NCBI GenBank assembly: GCA_030539115.1
Contig: JAUNSR010000006.1
Location: 58,026 to 122,025, forward strand
Length of the DNA: 64,000 nucleotides
Origin: Bacteroidales bacterium
GTDB lineage: Bacteria > Bacteroidota > Bacteroidia > Bacteroidales > JAUNSR01
Direction of reading: 5' to 3'
Part shown: positions 16,841 through 26,321 of the stretch, piece after piece
Numbering within the stretch: the stretch's first letter is position 1
How the letters are laid out: each line of letters begins with the position of its first letter
Notes under the pieces: generated by a model
The model's database searches: none
Seen by the model: only the letters and a program-made list of their open reading frames with translations
Told to the model about the DNA's origin: nothing
Translations under genes and position numbers: made by a program

Positions 16841-19069
16841 TTAGTATTTAATTTTCAGATATCTAACACCATGTGATGGAATGAAGTAATTCATGTTTGC
16901 GGTAGAAACATCTTGCTGTCTCCATAAATCACGGGCATTTTTAACTTCTCCTATTCCAAGTTGTTTAAAGTATTTGCTAAAATCGACATTTAAATGCTTA
17001 TTGCCAACATTAAAAATACCGACTGCATAGGAACCATCTTTTAAAGGTCGTTTCCAAATACGAATATCACCATCGGCTACATCTTGAGTTGCAGCTACAC
17101 CAAGTTCATCTTGATCAACAGCAATAACTTCACTGTTTTGAAGTAAAGAAAGAGTAAATTCATCTATATCATCAAGTGGACAACCAATCAAAAGCACTGA
17201 AGCCTGAAGAGTCCAAAGAGTCAAATGAGTGTATTGTTCATCTGCTGTAAGTCTTGAAGGGTGTAAAGATGGTCCCCAACCGACATTACCAACAACAAGC
17301 ATATCCTGATCATTCCAATGTCCGGGAGCTGCATATTTTGATGTCTTAAGCTGAGATTCAAAACCTATTGAATATAATGAGTTCCATGAATCATTAATAT
17401 CTCCTGTAGTACGCCAAGAATTTGCATCAACACAATGGCCCCATTTCCAAACCTCAGCCATTCCATATTGACAAAGACTGTAATGAATGTCACGAGGTTG
17501 GTCACGTAAAAACTTCTCCATTTTCAGGTAAGGACGAACATAACTTGCTACGGTGTTTTTATCAATCTCTTTATTATGAGCTCTTGAATATCCACACCAA
17601 TCATATTTAAGGTAATCAATACCCCAACTATTGTAAACTTGAGCATCTTGCTGTTCATGATCTATTGAACCTAAATATCCTCCACAAGTCAAATCTCCGG
17701 GAGAAGAATATATTCCAAATTTAAGGCCTCTTTGATGCAGCCAATCTCCAAGAGCTTTCATATCAGGGAACTTATCATTTGTTGAAATCGTACCATCTTC
17801 ATTTCTTTTGCTTGCTTCCCATGCATCATCAATATTGATATAGTAAAAGCCATAGTCGGCAAGTCCACTTTCAATAAGACCTTGTGCAGAAGCCATAACT
17901 TTATCTTGGGAAACACTTAGCCCCCAACAATTCCAACTGTTCCATCCCATGGCAGGAGTCAATGAAATAACATCTCCGACTTTAATAATAAATTGTTTCT
18001 CGTCTTTTCCTTTGGAATTTTCAGCAACAAGAGTCAATTTGTATTCACCTTTTTTACTTAATTTCCCATTTAATACACCGTTTTGAGAATCAAAATTCAC
18101 ACCCTGTGGAAGGTCTTTAACCGAAAGTTTTATTGGACGCTCACCGGTGCATGGAATACGATAAATTATCGGGGAATTTGGACGGACTCCAAAAACGCTC
18201 GGATTATTTAATTTAGGAGAGGCTGAGGCTTTAGGAGTAAGAATATATTTTGGAATAAAAACGCCATCGATTTTATCACCGTTTTTCTTTTCGACAAAGG
18301 TATAATTTAAGATTTTAAATGAATAGTCCTTATTAGGAACAACAATTGATGAAGATGAGTTATTCTTAAGACTGATTTTCTTTGAAGCAGAATATATTGG
18401 TTCACCATTATCTCCGTTGGTAAGATTAAGTGATAGTTCGCCGTTTAGATTAATGTTGAATATATTCTTTACATTAATAATTATATCCTCATCTCCATTG
18501 TCCTGCATGGTAATCTTCAATCCATCAATATTTTTTGGCACATTAATGATAACAGGAGATTTGCTCATGCCGCCATCTCCGTCAGAATTGTAAACCTTTA
18601 TCGCAAGCACATTGTCTTTACCCCATTTTAGGGCAGCATCGTTAAGAGGAATATTATAAATACGTTTGGCACTCCAGTTTGAGCCGTAACCTTTCTTGGA
18701 GTCAGGGAAATTACCCATAGATCCGATCAATTTGCCATTGATATATGTAGCATCAACGTCATCAATCTGCCCCATTTCGATTTTTAGAATAGAACTTTTT
18801 CCAGATGAATTGCGCATGCTTTCCGGTAAAACAAAATGGATTCTATACCAAGCATAAGTTTTTTCTTTTCCAATTCCTTGGTTGTCCCATGATGAAACGA
18901 CACTCTTTGTCTGCCATGAAGAATCGTCAAACTCCAATGATTTCCATGAAGGATCATCTCCAAATTTAAATTTAGCATTATCGAAAGATAATGTTTGAGA
19001 TTGTGCAAATGTAAAGGCTGAAAAAAATCCGGCATACATAAGCACTTTAAAAGCTAATTTAAAATTCAT
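16841..19069 (-). CDS. GH27 alpha-galactosidase with N-terminal galactose-binding-like domain
   Basis: A 742-residue secreted enzyme (signal peptide about 1-22). Domains in order: a beta-jelly-roll, galactose-binding-like domain at 25-175; a linker region; a He_PIG-associated segment (SVFGVRPNSPIIYRIPCTGERP) at about 285-312 and a putative Ig-like domain to 366; the GH27 TIM barrel from LTPAMGWNSWN (370) to about 655; and a C-terminal beta-sandwich. The nucleophile is Asp490 in YLKYDWC and the acid/base is Asp557 in WRTTGD. It should release terminal alpha-galactose, or possibly beta-L-arabinopyranose or GalNAc, from oligosaccharides in the periplasm. It is not next to any SusCD pair. Confidence 0.94.
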   Translation of the reverse strand: MNFKLAFKVLMYAGFFSAFTFAQSQTLSFDNAKFKFGDDPSWKSLEFDDSSWQTKSVVSSWDNQGIGKEKTYAWYRIHFVLPESMRNSSGKSSILKIEMGQIDDVDATYINGKLIGSMGNFPDSKKGYGSNWSAKRIYNIPLNDAALKWGKDNVLAIKVYNSDGDGGMSKSPVIINVPKNIDGLKITMQDNGDEDIIINVKNIFNINLNGELSLNLTNGDNGEPIYSASKKISLKNNSSSSIVVPNKDYSFKILNYTFVEKKNGDKIDGVFIPKYILTPKASASPKLNNPSVFGVRPNSPIIYRIPCTGERPIKLSVKDLPQGVNFDSQNGVLNGKLSKKGEYKLTLVAENSKGKDEKQFIIKVGDVISLTPAMGWNSWNCWGLSVSQDKVMASAQGLIESGLADYGFYYINIDDAWEASKRNEDGTISTNDKFPDMKALGDWLHQRGLKFGIYSSPGDLTCGGYLGSIDHEQQDAQVYNSWGIDYLKYDWCGYSRAHNKEIDKNTVASYVRPYLKMEKFLRDQPRDIHYSLCQYGMAEVWKWGHCVDANSWRTTGDINDSWNSLYSIGFESQLKTSKYAAPGHWNDQDMLVVGNVGWGPSLHPSRLTADEQYTHLTLWTLQASVLLIGCPLDDIDEFTLSLLQNSEVIAVDQDELGVAATQDVADGDIRIWKRPLKDGSYAVGIFNVGNKHLNVDFSKYFKQLGIGEVKNARDLWRQQDVSTANMNYFIPSHGVRYLKIKY

Positions 19070-19421
19070 AATTAGTTAGTATTAGTAAAATAAGAATTTA
19101 TTATTTATAGATTTAATAGTTGTGTGTGTGTTGTTTCATAAAAATGTATTCATCTTAATACATAAAAGCGCACTTAATTTTATGTAAAATTAATAAATAA
19201 GCTATTCGATGTTATTTAAAAACTATGGTATTATTTATTTCCTTGTTTAATTTTTCTTTATTATTAGATAGAAGCTGTTAGTGTTTAAATTAGATTTAAA
19301 CCTTTAAATAAGTTATTAAAAAGCCGGAAACAGTTATCTAAAAGCCTAATTTATAGAATTATCATTTCCCGTATATTAAAACATTCTTTATAAATGAGAG
19401 CAGTATATTTATAACAAGCAT
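19070..19421. other. Intergenic region upstream of the GH27 gene
   Basis: About 350 bp of AT-rich sequence between the GH27 start and the tRNA-Ser terminator. It should hold the GH27 promoter. No convincing -7/-33 pair, ORF or repeat stands out. Confidence 0.4.
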
Positions 19422-19477
19422 AAAAAAATTAATAGGGAATAATCGTAAAACAAACTTTTACAATTGTGCCCTATTAA
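19422..19477 (-). terminator. Terminator downstream of tRNA-Ser
   Basis: Read leftwards, TTAATAGGG pairs with CCCTATTAA, enclosing an inner stem GTAAAA/TTTTAC, and is followed by seven T residues. It begins 28 bp after the tRNA 3' end. Confidence 0.75.
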
Positions 19478-19505
19478 TAAAAAAGATCAAATAAGTATGG
19501 AAATG

Positions 19506-19592
19506 CGGAAAATGAGGGATTCGAACCCCCGGAACAGTTACCCGTTCACCGCATTTCGAGTGCGGCCCGATCGACCTCTCCGGCAATTTTCC
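19506..19592 (-). tRNA. tRNA-Ser(CGA)
   Basis: An 87-nt class II tRNA. The acceptor arm is GGAAAAT/ATTTTCC with discriminator G. The D arm contains GGAGAGGTCGATCGGG, and the anticodon stem CCGCA/TGCGG holds loop CTCGAAA, giving anticodon CGA for UCG codons. A serine-type long variable arm (GTGAACGGGTAACTGTTCC) and the T arm GGGGGTTCGAATCCC follow. CCA is not fully encoded (the 3' end reads G then CA), so CCA must be added after transcription. Confidence 0.95.
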
Positions 19593-19659
19593 TTTCGGCT
19601 ACAAATGTATAGCTAAAAGGAAAAAATTGTTATCCAAAAAGCTTAATATTTTAATAAAA

Positions 19660-20658
19660 TTAAGGCGCTTCTACTATTAGTTTGCCAATATTATCTCCTT
19701 GGAAAAGGCTGATAAATGTTTTAGGCAGCTTATCAAAACCGATTATTATAGTCTCATGACCTTTTAGAGCACCCTCTTTATACCATTGAATAAGCTGAAT
19801 TTGAGCATCATGGAAAGAATCCTGATAGTCACCAACAATAAACCCCTTCATTAAGGCGCTGTTTTTTAAAAGGGCAATTTGAGGATAAGGTCCGTAAGCT
19901 TTTGCCGGGTCATTGTAAAGGGCTATTTGACCGCAGATAATTATTCTTGCATTATGATTAATATATTTCATCACATGGTCGGAAACAGCGCCTCCAACAT
20001 TGTCGAAATAAATATCTACTCCCAATGGGGCTGATTTCATAAGCTCATTATCCAATTTGTCGAGGTCATGATAATCTATTACATTGTCAAAATCGAGCTG
20101 ATTTTTAAGATAATTGATTTTATCCTTGTGCCCGGCAATGCCAATAACGTTGCAGCCTTTGATTTTGGCAATTTGTCCAACAACCATTCCAACGGCTCCT
20201 CCCGCTCCTGAGACAACAACTGTTTCTGCTGCTTTTGGTTTGCCAATTTTATTAAGGCCAAGATAAGCTGTTAAGCCAGTAAGACCAAAAAGACCAAGAT
20301 AATAGCTCGGAGGTGCAATTTGAACGTCAATCTTTTGAATATCCTTTGCCCAAACAATTTGTATATCCTGCCATTTCATCATCCCCACAACATAATCACC
20401 CTTTACAAAATCAGGGCTTTTGCTGTCGACAACAACAGCAACAACACCTCCTGTGATAGGAGCATTGAGTTCAAAGGGGGCGATATATGATTTAGCATCA
20501 CTCATTCTACCTCTCATATATGGGTCAACGGAATAAAATTTTCCTCTGACAAGAACCTGTCCATCCTCCATCTCTCCAACAGGAGTCTCTATCAAATCAA
20601 AGTTACTTTCACTTGCAAATCCATCCGGACGTGATTTTAAAATAAATACCTTGCTCAT
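19660..20658 (-). CDS. NADP-dependent oxidoreductase (CurA / leukotriene B4 dehydrogenase-like)
   Basis: A 332-residue zinc-independent medium-chain dehydrogenase/reductase. An N-terminal catalytic domain includes YSVDPYMRGRM at 42-52, diagnostic for the prostaglandin/leukotriene reductase branch. The NADP-binding motif GAGGAVG is at 151-157, and FDNVGG follows. Family members reduce the C=C bond of alpha,beta-unsaturated aldehydes and ketones with NADPH, a detoxifying role. It appears monocistronic. Confidence 0.92.
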   Translation of the reverse strand: MSKVFILKSRPDGFASESNFDLIETPVGEMEDGQVLVRGKFYSVDPYMRGRMSDAKSYIAPFELNAPITGGVVAVVVDSKSPDFVKGDYVVGMMKWQDIQIVWAKDIQKIDVQIAPPSYYLGLFGLTGLTAYLGLNKIGKPKAAETVVVSGAGGAVGMVVGQIAKIKGCNVIGIAGHKDKINYLKNQLDFDNVIDYHDLDKLDNELMKSAPLGVDIYFDNVGGAVSDHVMKYINHNARIIICGQIALYNDPAKAYGPYPQIALLKNSALMKGFIVGDYQDSFHDAQIQLIQWYKEGALKGHETIIIGFDKLPKTFISLFQGDNIGKLIVEAP

Positions 20659-20888
20659 AACAATAAATTTATATCGTACAAAACAATAACAATGTCAAGA
20701 AATTATTGTTTTATAGGATATAAAATGAGATATGTTTGAGTGATACTCTATTTTTTAACATTAAATACTTACACTCATTAAAACAAAAAAATGCAAGACC
20801 GTGCGATAAAACCATCTATAATATTTCTATGAAAACACTAATAAGTAAAGAATCAGCACCAACAATCAAAATATTTAAAACCAAGAAA

Positions 20889-21437
20889 TTATTTAATAAG
20901 AGTCTTAAAAAGTTTTTTACCTGATTTTGTAGTCATCAATTTATCAAAAAAATGCTCTGTTCTCTCTTTTTTATAATATCCTGAAAGAATATTGACTATA
21001 AGATCAGCCTCAAAAAGAGGCAAGAAGCCAAGTTCGGAAGCGTGCTTAAACTGATGATGAGTGCCCACAACATCTTCAAGCCACTTACTTTGAGAATCAG
21101 AAAGAGAAGAAATGTTTTTCAATAGTTGGTTTGCGACCTCTCGTCCTACATTTTGCTGATTTACAGGAAGCGAATTGCCATAAATTTCTTTAGAAAGAGG
21201 GCAGCCTATGTCATGAAGCAGGGCAGCCATCTCTATGTCTTCGATTTTATTTTCCGGCCAGCCCTCACCTATGCTTATCATTCTGGCATAAAACACAACC
21301 TCCATAGTATGAAGAATATCCTGGTGGGCAGAAGGATATTTTGAATAATAATCAACTACTATTTGAGACAACTCATCTTTAATTTTTTTCATTATTATGC
21401 TATTTACTTTTTTAAACATTATTGCCAAATCCGTCAT
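20889..21437 (-). CDS. HD domain phosphohydrolase
   Basis: A protein of up to 182 residues; start codons at 21437, 21419 and 21392 are all possible, and the last (MKKIKDELS) gives the most family-like N-terminus. The metal-binding pattern H...HD...D is visible: His in ILHTMEV, His-Asp in AALLHDIG, then GTHHQ and a late Asp (EADLIVNI). HD proteins of this type are metal-dependent phosphohydrolases of nucleotides or related compounds; the substrate is unknown. It is divergent from the YgjP-like gene. Confidence 0.82.
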   Translation of the reverse strand: MTDLAIMFKKVNSIIMKKIKDELSQIVVDYYSKYPSAHQDILHTMEVVFYARMISIGEGWPENKIEDIEMAALLHDIGCPLSKEIYGNSLPVNQQNVGREVANQLLKNISSLSDSQSKWLEDVVGTHHQFKHASELGFLPLFEADLIVNILSGYYKKERTEHFFDKLMTTKSGKKLFKTLIK

Positions 21438-21593
21438 TTATTTGATTTTAGCTATATATTGTCTTTTCTGAGTAGTTATGGCTATTTAATATTGTAGTCT
21501 TAATTACATCTGCTTTGAAATATCAGCACGAATATAATTTGATTTTTATGATCTTTAATAGATTTTTAAATTTTAGACAATTGTTTATTTGTG

Positions 21594-21601
21594 TATTTTT
21601 G
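21594..21601 (+). promoter_or_regulatory. -7 box (TATTTTTG) for the YgjP-like gene
   Basis: A match to TAnnTTTG, 70 bp upstream of the start at 21671. The -33 element is not clear. Confidence 0.45.
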
Positions 21602-21670
21602 GAGAAACTGTAAGTTATCAGGCTTTATGCCGGAAAAATGTTTATACAATTAATTGATTTGAGGAGATAG

Positions 21671-22381
21671 ATGCTTAAAGATTTCAACGATTCACAACTT
21701 GGATTAATAAAGCTTAATGTACACCCAACGGCAATAAAATTCATCTTTAGGGCAACCGAAAACGGAATAAAAGTTACAGTTCCTAAATACGCATCTCTTT
21801 CAGAGGTAAAGAAATCTCTTAATTCAATGAGAGATGAACTATTAAAACTTAAAGCAAAAAAATCTCAAAGAACCACCGAAATTAAAGATGGATATACTTT
21901 TGAGGGGGTAAACTTCAAGCTGAAAATTGATGAATCCATTAATGGAAGTTATTTTCAAAGCTCCTATAGAAACGGTATTTTTACAATCCACACTCCAATA
22001 GGTATAGATTACAATACCGAGGAGACAAGACTTATGCTTGAGAAAATAAGCAGGGATTGTTTACGGTTTGAGGCTGAAAGATATTTGCCATTTAGAGCAG
22101 CTCATTTAGCAAAGGAAAAAGGTCTGGCATATAATAGCTGCGCTGTTTCTTTTGGCAAACAAAGACTTGGAAGATGCGACAGCAATAAAAATATTCTTCT
22201 TTCTTATAAATTGATGATGCTGCCTCAATATTTATCAGATTATGTTATTCTTCATGAATTTGCACATCTTTCTGAGATGAATCATGGACCTTTATTTCAT
22301 AATCTCTTAAACATATATTGTAATGGAAAGCACAGACAATTGGAAAGGGAACTTAAGGAATTTAAATATCCATTTATGTAA
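21671..22381 (+). CDS. YgjP-like (DUF45/WLM-type) metallopeptidase
   Basis: A 236-residue protein with a zinc-binding HEFAH at 195-199 and a third ligand His in MNHGP (about 205), the arrangement of the YgjP/DUF45 family. The N-terminal part carries the family's strand-rich region (KFIFRATENGIKVTVP). These proteins are predicted metal-dependent hydrolases of unknown substrate. The family is often linked to restriction or tRNA loci, but nothing of that kind is adjacent here. Confidence 0.88.
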   Translation: MLKDFNDSQLGLIKLNVHPTAIKFIFRATENGIKVTVPKYASLSEVKKSLNSMRDELLKLKAKKSQRTTEIKDGYTFEGVNFKLKIDESINGSYFQSSYRNGIFTIHTPIGIDYNTEETRLMLEKISRDCLRFEAERYLPFRAAHLAKEKGLAYNSCAVSFGKQRLGRCDSNKNILLSYKLMMLPQYLSDYVILHEFAHLSEMNHGPLFHNLLNIYCNGKHRQLERELKEFKYPFM

Positions 22382-22500
22382 TAATATTATTATTGATATC
22401 TTCAAAATGTGCCTTTTGTTGATAAATAGTTTTCAAATACATATATTCTTTACAGGACGGATTTTTCAAGAATTTATTAAACAAAAACAGTATATAATAG

Positions 22501-22556
22501 TTAAGGCGGTTAACGTGGATTTAGTCCTCATTAACCGCCTTAACATTTATGTTAAG
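22501..22556. terminator. Hairpins between convergent YgjP-like gene and rimO
   Basis: A 13-bp perfect stem TTAAGGCGGTTAA/TTAACCGCCTTAA (22501-22543, 17-nt loop) overlaps a second inverted repeat CTTAACA-TTTA-TGTTAAG (22539-22556). The two cannot both form fully. Neither has a clean T-run, so this is a probable two-way transcription stop with alternative folds. Confidence 0.55.
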
Positions 22557-22595
22557 TATTAATTTTTAGATTCTATAATACTAAAAACCATCTAA

Positions 22596-23891
22596 TTATT
22601 GCACAGTACCGAAAAGTTCGAAAGTTTCAGCGTCAGTAATCAAAACCTGATAGAATTCACCAATTTTTAAATCCTTGGATTTTTCGATAAGCACCTCAGG
22701 ATCAACTTCAGGAGAATCAAATTGGGTGCGACCAACGTAATAATCTCCCTCATCTTTGTCGATAATAACTTTAAAAATCTTACCAACCTTGGATTGATTC
22801 GACTCAGCGGCAACTCTTTCCTGAATTGCCATAACTGCATCCAGTCTTTCCTGTTTTACATCCTCACCAATATCATCTTTGTAGGTCTTTGCCGCATAGG
22901 TACCCTCCTCTTCAGAATAGGCAAAAGCTCCCATTCTTTCAAACTTTGCCTCTTTGACAAATTCAAGAAGCTGATTGAAATCATCCTCAGTCTCACCAGG
23001 GTGACCAACAAGCAAAGTGGTTCTGATATGAATGCCGGGCACCTCTTCTCTCATTGCTTTAATAAGATCGAGAGTCTGTTGCTTTGTAACATTACGTCTC
23101 ATCTTAGTTAGCATGTTGTCAGAGATATGTTGAAGAGCAATATCCATATATTTGCAAACATTGTCTCTTTCTCTCATAACCTTTAACACATTCATAGGGA
23201 ACTTAGATGGATAGGCGTAGTGAAGTCTAATCCATTCAACACCCGGAACATCGGAAATCCGCTCAATAAGTTCAGCAAGCTTCATCTCTTTATAAAGGTC
23301 CAAGCCATAATAAGAAAGATCCTGAGCAATAATCTGAAATTCTTTTACGCCTTGAGATACAAGAAGCTTTATTTCATTAACAATCTCCTCAATCGGACGG
23401 GAATGATAATGGCCTGTAATAATCGGAATGGCACAATAAGAACAAGCCCTATTGCATCCCTCTGCTATCTTGATGTAGGCGTAATGTTTAGGAGTTGTAA
23501 GCACTCTCTCAAGAGCAAGATCTGAACGATAGTTCTTTCCAAGATCAGAAATAAGCTGTTTCCAATTGAATTTGCCATAGAATTTGTCAACCTCAGGAAG
23601 CTCACCCTCCAAGTCAGCCATATATCTCTCGGAGAGACAGCCCATAACAATAATCTTGCCGATTTTCTTATGTTTTTTAGCCTCACAAAGTTCAAGAATC
23701 ATATTTATTGACTCCTCTTTTGCATCACCAATAAAACCACAAGTATTTACAACCACAATTTCACCCTTAACCTTTTCAGGATCATGAGAAACAGTATAGC
23801 CATTAGAGGCAAGTTGCTTGATAAGCTGCTCCGAATCAACAAGATTCTTGGAGCAACCAAGAGTTATAATATCTATATGATTTTTTACCAT
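22596..23891 (-). CDS. rimO: Ribosomal protein uS12 methylthiotransferase RimO
   Basis: A 431-residue radical-SAM enzyme. The N-terminal methylthiotransferase domain has three cluster cysteines (Cys13 in LGCSKN, Cys51 in NTCGFI, Cys85 in MGCLSER). The radical-SAM CxxxCxxC is Cys146, Cys150 and Cys153 in EGCNRACSYCAIP, and a TRAM RNA-binding domain ends the protein. The LGCSKNLVDSE start and the IPxxxGxxxSRP segment separate RimO from MiaB. It methylthiolates the conserved Asp of ribosomal protein S12. Placement after ftsY and the L28/L33 genes is typical for the phylum. Confidence 0.97.
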   Translation of the reverse strand: MVKNHIDIITLGCSKNLVDSEQLIKQLASNGYTVSHDPEKVKGEIVVVNTCGFIGDAKEESINMILELCEAKKHKKIGKIIVMGCLSERYMADLEGELPEVDKFYGKFNWKQLISDLGKNYRSDLALERVLTTPKHYAYIKIAEGCNRACSYCAIPIITGHYHSRPIEEIVNEIKLLVSQGVKEFQIIAQDLSYYGLDLYKEMKLAELIERISDVPGVEWIRLHYAYPSKFPMNVLKVMRERDNVCKYMDIALQHISDNMLTKMRRNVTKQQTLDLIKAMREEVPGIHIRTTLLVGHPGETEDDFNQLLEFVKEAKFERMGAFAYSEEEGTYAAKTYKDDIGEDVKQERLDAVMAIQERVAAESNQSKVGKIFKVIIDKDEGDYYVGRTQFDSPEVDPEVLIEKSKDLKIGEFYQVLITDAETFELFGTVQ

Positions 23892-24040
23892 TTAAATAAT
23901 ATGTATTTTGAGAATCTCAATTCAGCCGAAATCATTAAAAAAGAAATATTCGTCACACACGGCAAATAAACCGATGATATCAAACGCCTGAATATAATGC
24001 CTTTTAAAAAAGCGGTTAAACTTATTAATAATAAAATGAA

Positions 24041-24094
24041 ACGCTAAACATTTTTCGATGGCAAAATTAAACCAAAGAAAAAAGTGTTTAGCGT
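24041..24094. repeat. 10-bp inverted repeat upstream of rimO
   Basis: Perfect arms ACGCTAAACA (24041-24050) and TGTTTAGCGT (24085-24094) are 34 bp apart, in the 249-bp gap between ftsY and rimO. The spacing would fit an operator pair around a promoter or a terminator-like fold after ftsY. Confidence 0.5.
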
Positions 24095-24140
24095 AATATT
24101 ATTTAATTCTATCTAATAAATTAAATAGAAACTACATTTT

Positions 24141-25097
24141 TTACTGTTTTCCAAACAAAGAATCAACAAATTCACGATTTCTGAACACTTGAAGATCCTC
24201 CATCCCCTCTCCTAAACCAATATATTTTACAGGAGTTTTAAATTGATCGGAAATTCCAATCACAACACCGCCTTTAGCTGTACCATCGAGTTTGGTAATT
24301 GCAAGAGCATTAACCTCTGTTGCAGCAGTAAACTGCTTAGCCTGCTCAAAAGCATTCTGTCCTGTAGAGCCATCAAGCACAAGAAGCACTTCATGAGGAG
24401 CATCGGGAATAACCTTATTCATTACCTTTTTAATCTTCGACAATTCGTTCATAAGATTAACCTTGTTGTGCAAACGTCCTGCAGTGTCAATAATAACAAC
24501 ATCGGCATTTGAAGCAACGGCAGAACTAACAGTATCATAAGCAACAGAAGCGGGGTCTGAGCCCATCTTTTGTTTGACAATATCAACACCTACTCTTTCT
24601 GCCCAAATAACAAGCTGATCTATAGCGGCAGCTCTGAAAGTATCGGCAGCTCCAAGAACAACCTTGTTGCCTGCTTTCTTAAATTGATAGGCAAGCTTAC
24701 CTATTGTAGTGGTTTTGCCGACGCCATTGACGCCAACAACCATTATAACATAAGGTTTTTTATTTTGTGGAACGACAAAATCTTCTGTATCATCGGAATT
24801 ATTCTCAGCAAGAAGAGTTGTTATCTCCTCTCTAAGAATATTTTGAAGCTCATCAGTAGATACATATTTATCTTTAGCGACTCTTTTTTCAATACGTTCA
24901 ATTATGCGAAGCGTAGTCTCAACGCCTACATCCGAAGTAATAAGGACCTCTTCCAAATCATCAAGGACATCATCATCAACCTTGGATTTACCGGCAACAG
25001 CACGAGCGATTTTTGAGAAAACGCTTTCCTTAGTTTTTGAGAGCCCCTTGTCTAATGTTTCTTTTTTTTCTTTTGTAAAAAAACTAAATAGTCCCAT
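24141..25097 (-). CDS. ftsY: Signal recognition particle receptor FtsY
   Basis: I chose the ATG at 25097 (318 residues, MGLFSFF); a TTG three codons upstream is unlikely. The acidic A domain found in E. coli FtsY is absent, as usual in this phylum, and the protein begins almost directly with the N domain. The G domain has the P-loop GVNGVGKTT at 122-130, DTAGR and TKLDGTAKGG. It is the membrane-associated GTPase that docks SRP-ribosome complexes for membrane protein insertion. Confidence 0.97.
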   Translation of the reverse strand: MGLFSFFTKEKKETLDKGLSKTKESVFSKIARAVAGKSKVDDDVLDDLEEVLITSDVGVETTLRIIERIEKRVAKDKYVSTDELQNILREEITTLLAENNSDDTEDFVVPQNKKPYVIMVVGVNGVGKTTTIGKLAYQFKKAGNKVVLGAADTFRAAAIDQLVIWAERVGVDIVKQKMGSDPASVAYDTVSSAVASNADVVIIDTAGRLHNKVNLMNELSKIKKVMNKVIPDAPHEVLLVLDGSTGQNAFEQAKQFTAATEVNALAITKLDGTAKGGVVIGISDQFKTPVKYIGLGEGMEDLQVFRNREFVDSLFGKQ

Positions 25098-25144
25098 GTT
25101 TGTCAACCTTTATTAATGAGTCACAAAATTAACTATAATATCTC

Positions 25145-25182
25145 AAAAAAAAAACTTCCCTGCATTAATAGCAAGGAAGTTT
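25145..25182 (-). terminator. Terminator of the rpmB-rpmG-DUF4295 operon
   Basis: Read leftwards, AACTTCC-TTGC pairs with GCAGGGAAGTT, followed by ten T. It falls 30 bp after the DUF4295 stop, so ftsY is probably transcribed from its own promoter or by read-through. Confidence 0.8.
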
Positions 25183-25213
25183 AAAATATTTGGTTATAAT
25201 AACTTCAACAAGA

Positions 25214-25366
25214 TTATTTCGCCAAGAATTCTGCAACACGATCGTTAGGAACCATTTCTTCCTGGAAAGTATATGCACCTGTCTTTGGAGACTTAACCAT
25301 TTTGATAACTTTTGTAAAGGTTCTACCTTCACCTTTCTGCAAGGATGCGACTGTTTTCTTTGCCAT
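25214..25366 (-). CDS. DUF4295 family small protein
   Basis: A 50-residue basic protein beginning MAKKTVASLQKGEGRTFTK and ending in DRVAEFLAK. It matches the small DUF4295 family found next to L28/L33 genes in Bacteroidota. Its function is unknown; size, charge and position 9 bp after rpmG suggest a ribosome-associated role. That association is inferred from context. Confidence 0.9.
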   Translation of the reverse strand: MAKKTVASLQKGEGRTFTKVIKMVKSPKTGAYTFQEEMVPNDRVAEFLAK

Positions 25367-25375
25367 GGTTCAAGC

Positions 25376-25564
25376 TTATTTAATTTCTTTGTGTACTGTT
25401 ACTCTTTTCAAGATAGGATTATATTTTTTCAATTCCAATCTTTCTGTAGTATTTTTTCTATTTTTTGTTGTAATATAACGAGATGTACCCGGCATACCAC
25501 TATTCTTGTGCTCAGTGCACTCAAGAATTACTTGAATTCTGTTACCTTTAGCTTTTTTTGCCAT
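25376..25564 (-). CDS. rpmG: 50S ribosomal protein L33
   Basis: A 62-residue protein, [19 protein letters not shown]..., with the L33 core [26 protein letters not shown] segment. The zinc-binding CxxC pairs are absent (only one Cys), so it is the zinc-free form. It lies between rpmB and the DUF4295 gene with gaps of 22 and 9 bp, forming one operon. Confidence 0.97.
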   Translation of the reverse strand: MAKKAKGNRIQVILECTEHKNSGMPGTSRYITTKNRKNTTERLELKKYNPILKRVTVHKEIK

Positions 25565-25586
25565 TTTAATTTCTCCCTTTAATTAA

Positions 25587-25826
25587 TTAAGCGTTTAAAA
25601 AGCCGGCAGCAGCAGCATCTTTCAATGCAGCGTCCAAGCCTTTTTTATTAATTGTACGTAGGCCAGCTGCTGAAACTTTTAAGCTGATCCAAACATCTTG
25701 TTCTACCCAATAGAACTTCTTTTCAAACAGGTTGATTTCGAATCTTCTCTTTGTTCTACGTTTAGAGTGAGACACGTTGTTACCAACCATTGCCTTTTTT
25801 CCTGTAATTTGACAAATCTTCGACAT
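25587..25826 (-). CDS. rpmB: 50S ribosomal protein L28
   Basis: A 79-residue protein beginning [22 protein letters not shown], the hallmark L28 start, followed by the basic core and the [14 protein letters not shown] segment. It is the first gene of the small ribosomal operon. The promoter must lie in the 495-bp region upstream; a near-consensus TTATTTTG on the leftward strand lies about 50 bp upstream of the start. Confidence 0.97.
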   Translation of the reverse strand: MSKICQITGKKAMVGNNVSHSKRRTKRRFEINLFEKKFYWVEQDVWISLKVSAAGLRTINKKGLDAALKDAAAAGFLNA

Positions 25827-26321
25827 TGCTATCTATTTTTAGTTTTTGACTGCTTTCACAAACAGAGCGCAAAATAAATGATTTTTACTTTACCAGCCAA
25901 ACTTTACATTAGAAAATCTTAAAAAAAGCATCATTTTTATCCAATTTCCAACATAAAAAACCACTGAGAAAGTCAATCATTCCATTATTATGGCATAAAA
26001 ATTAATTATTGACCAAAATTTTACGATTTTACCGTCTGAAGTTCACATCGCGAAGTTACTCATTTTTATCCAATCTTTTACTATTGAATGACAGCTATTT
26101 ACAAAATTTAATCTGATTAAAACACTATATTTATTTTAAAATCATAAGATAAATCTGCAATCACTGTAATTAAAAATATCAACAATTATTCAGTTCTTAT
26201 AATATAAAAAGGTGGATTTACAGTAACTTCTTTTAATTACACATATATTATATACACGTTAGTCTAAAGAAAAAACTTTCAGCTACGCATTATATACAAG
26301 TTAATGAAAAGCAAAGACTTC
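25827..26321. other. 495-bp intergenic region between rpmB and cinA
   Basis: This holds the rpmB promoter. A 15-bp direct repeat TCATTTTTATCCAAT occurs at 25931-25945 and 26060-26074. No ORF, RNA gene or terminator is recognisable, and no clear terminator follows cinA. Confidence 0.5.
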
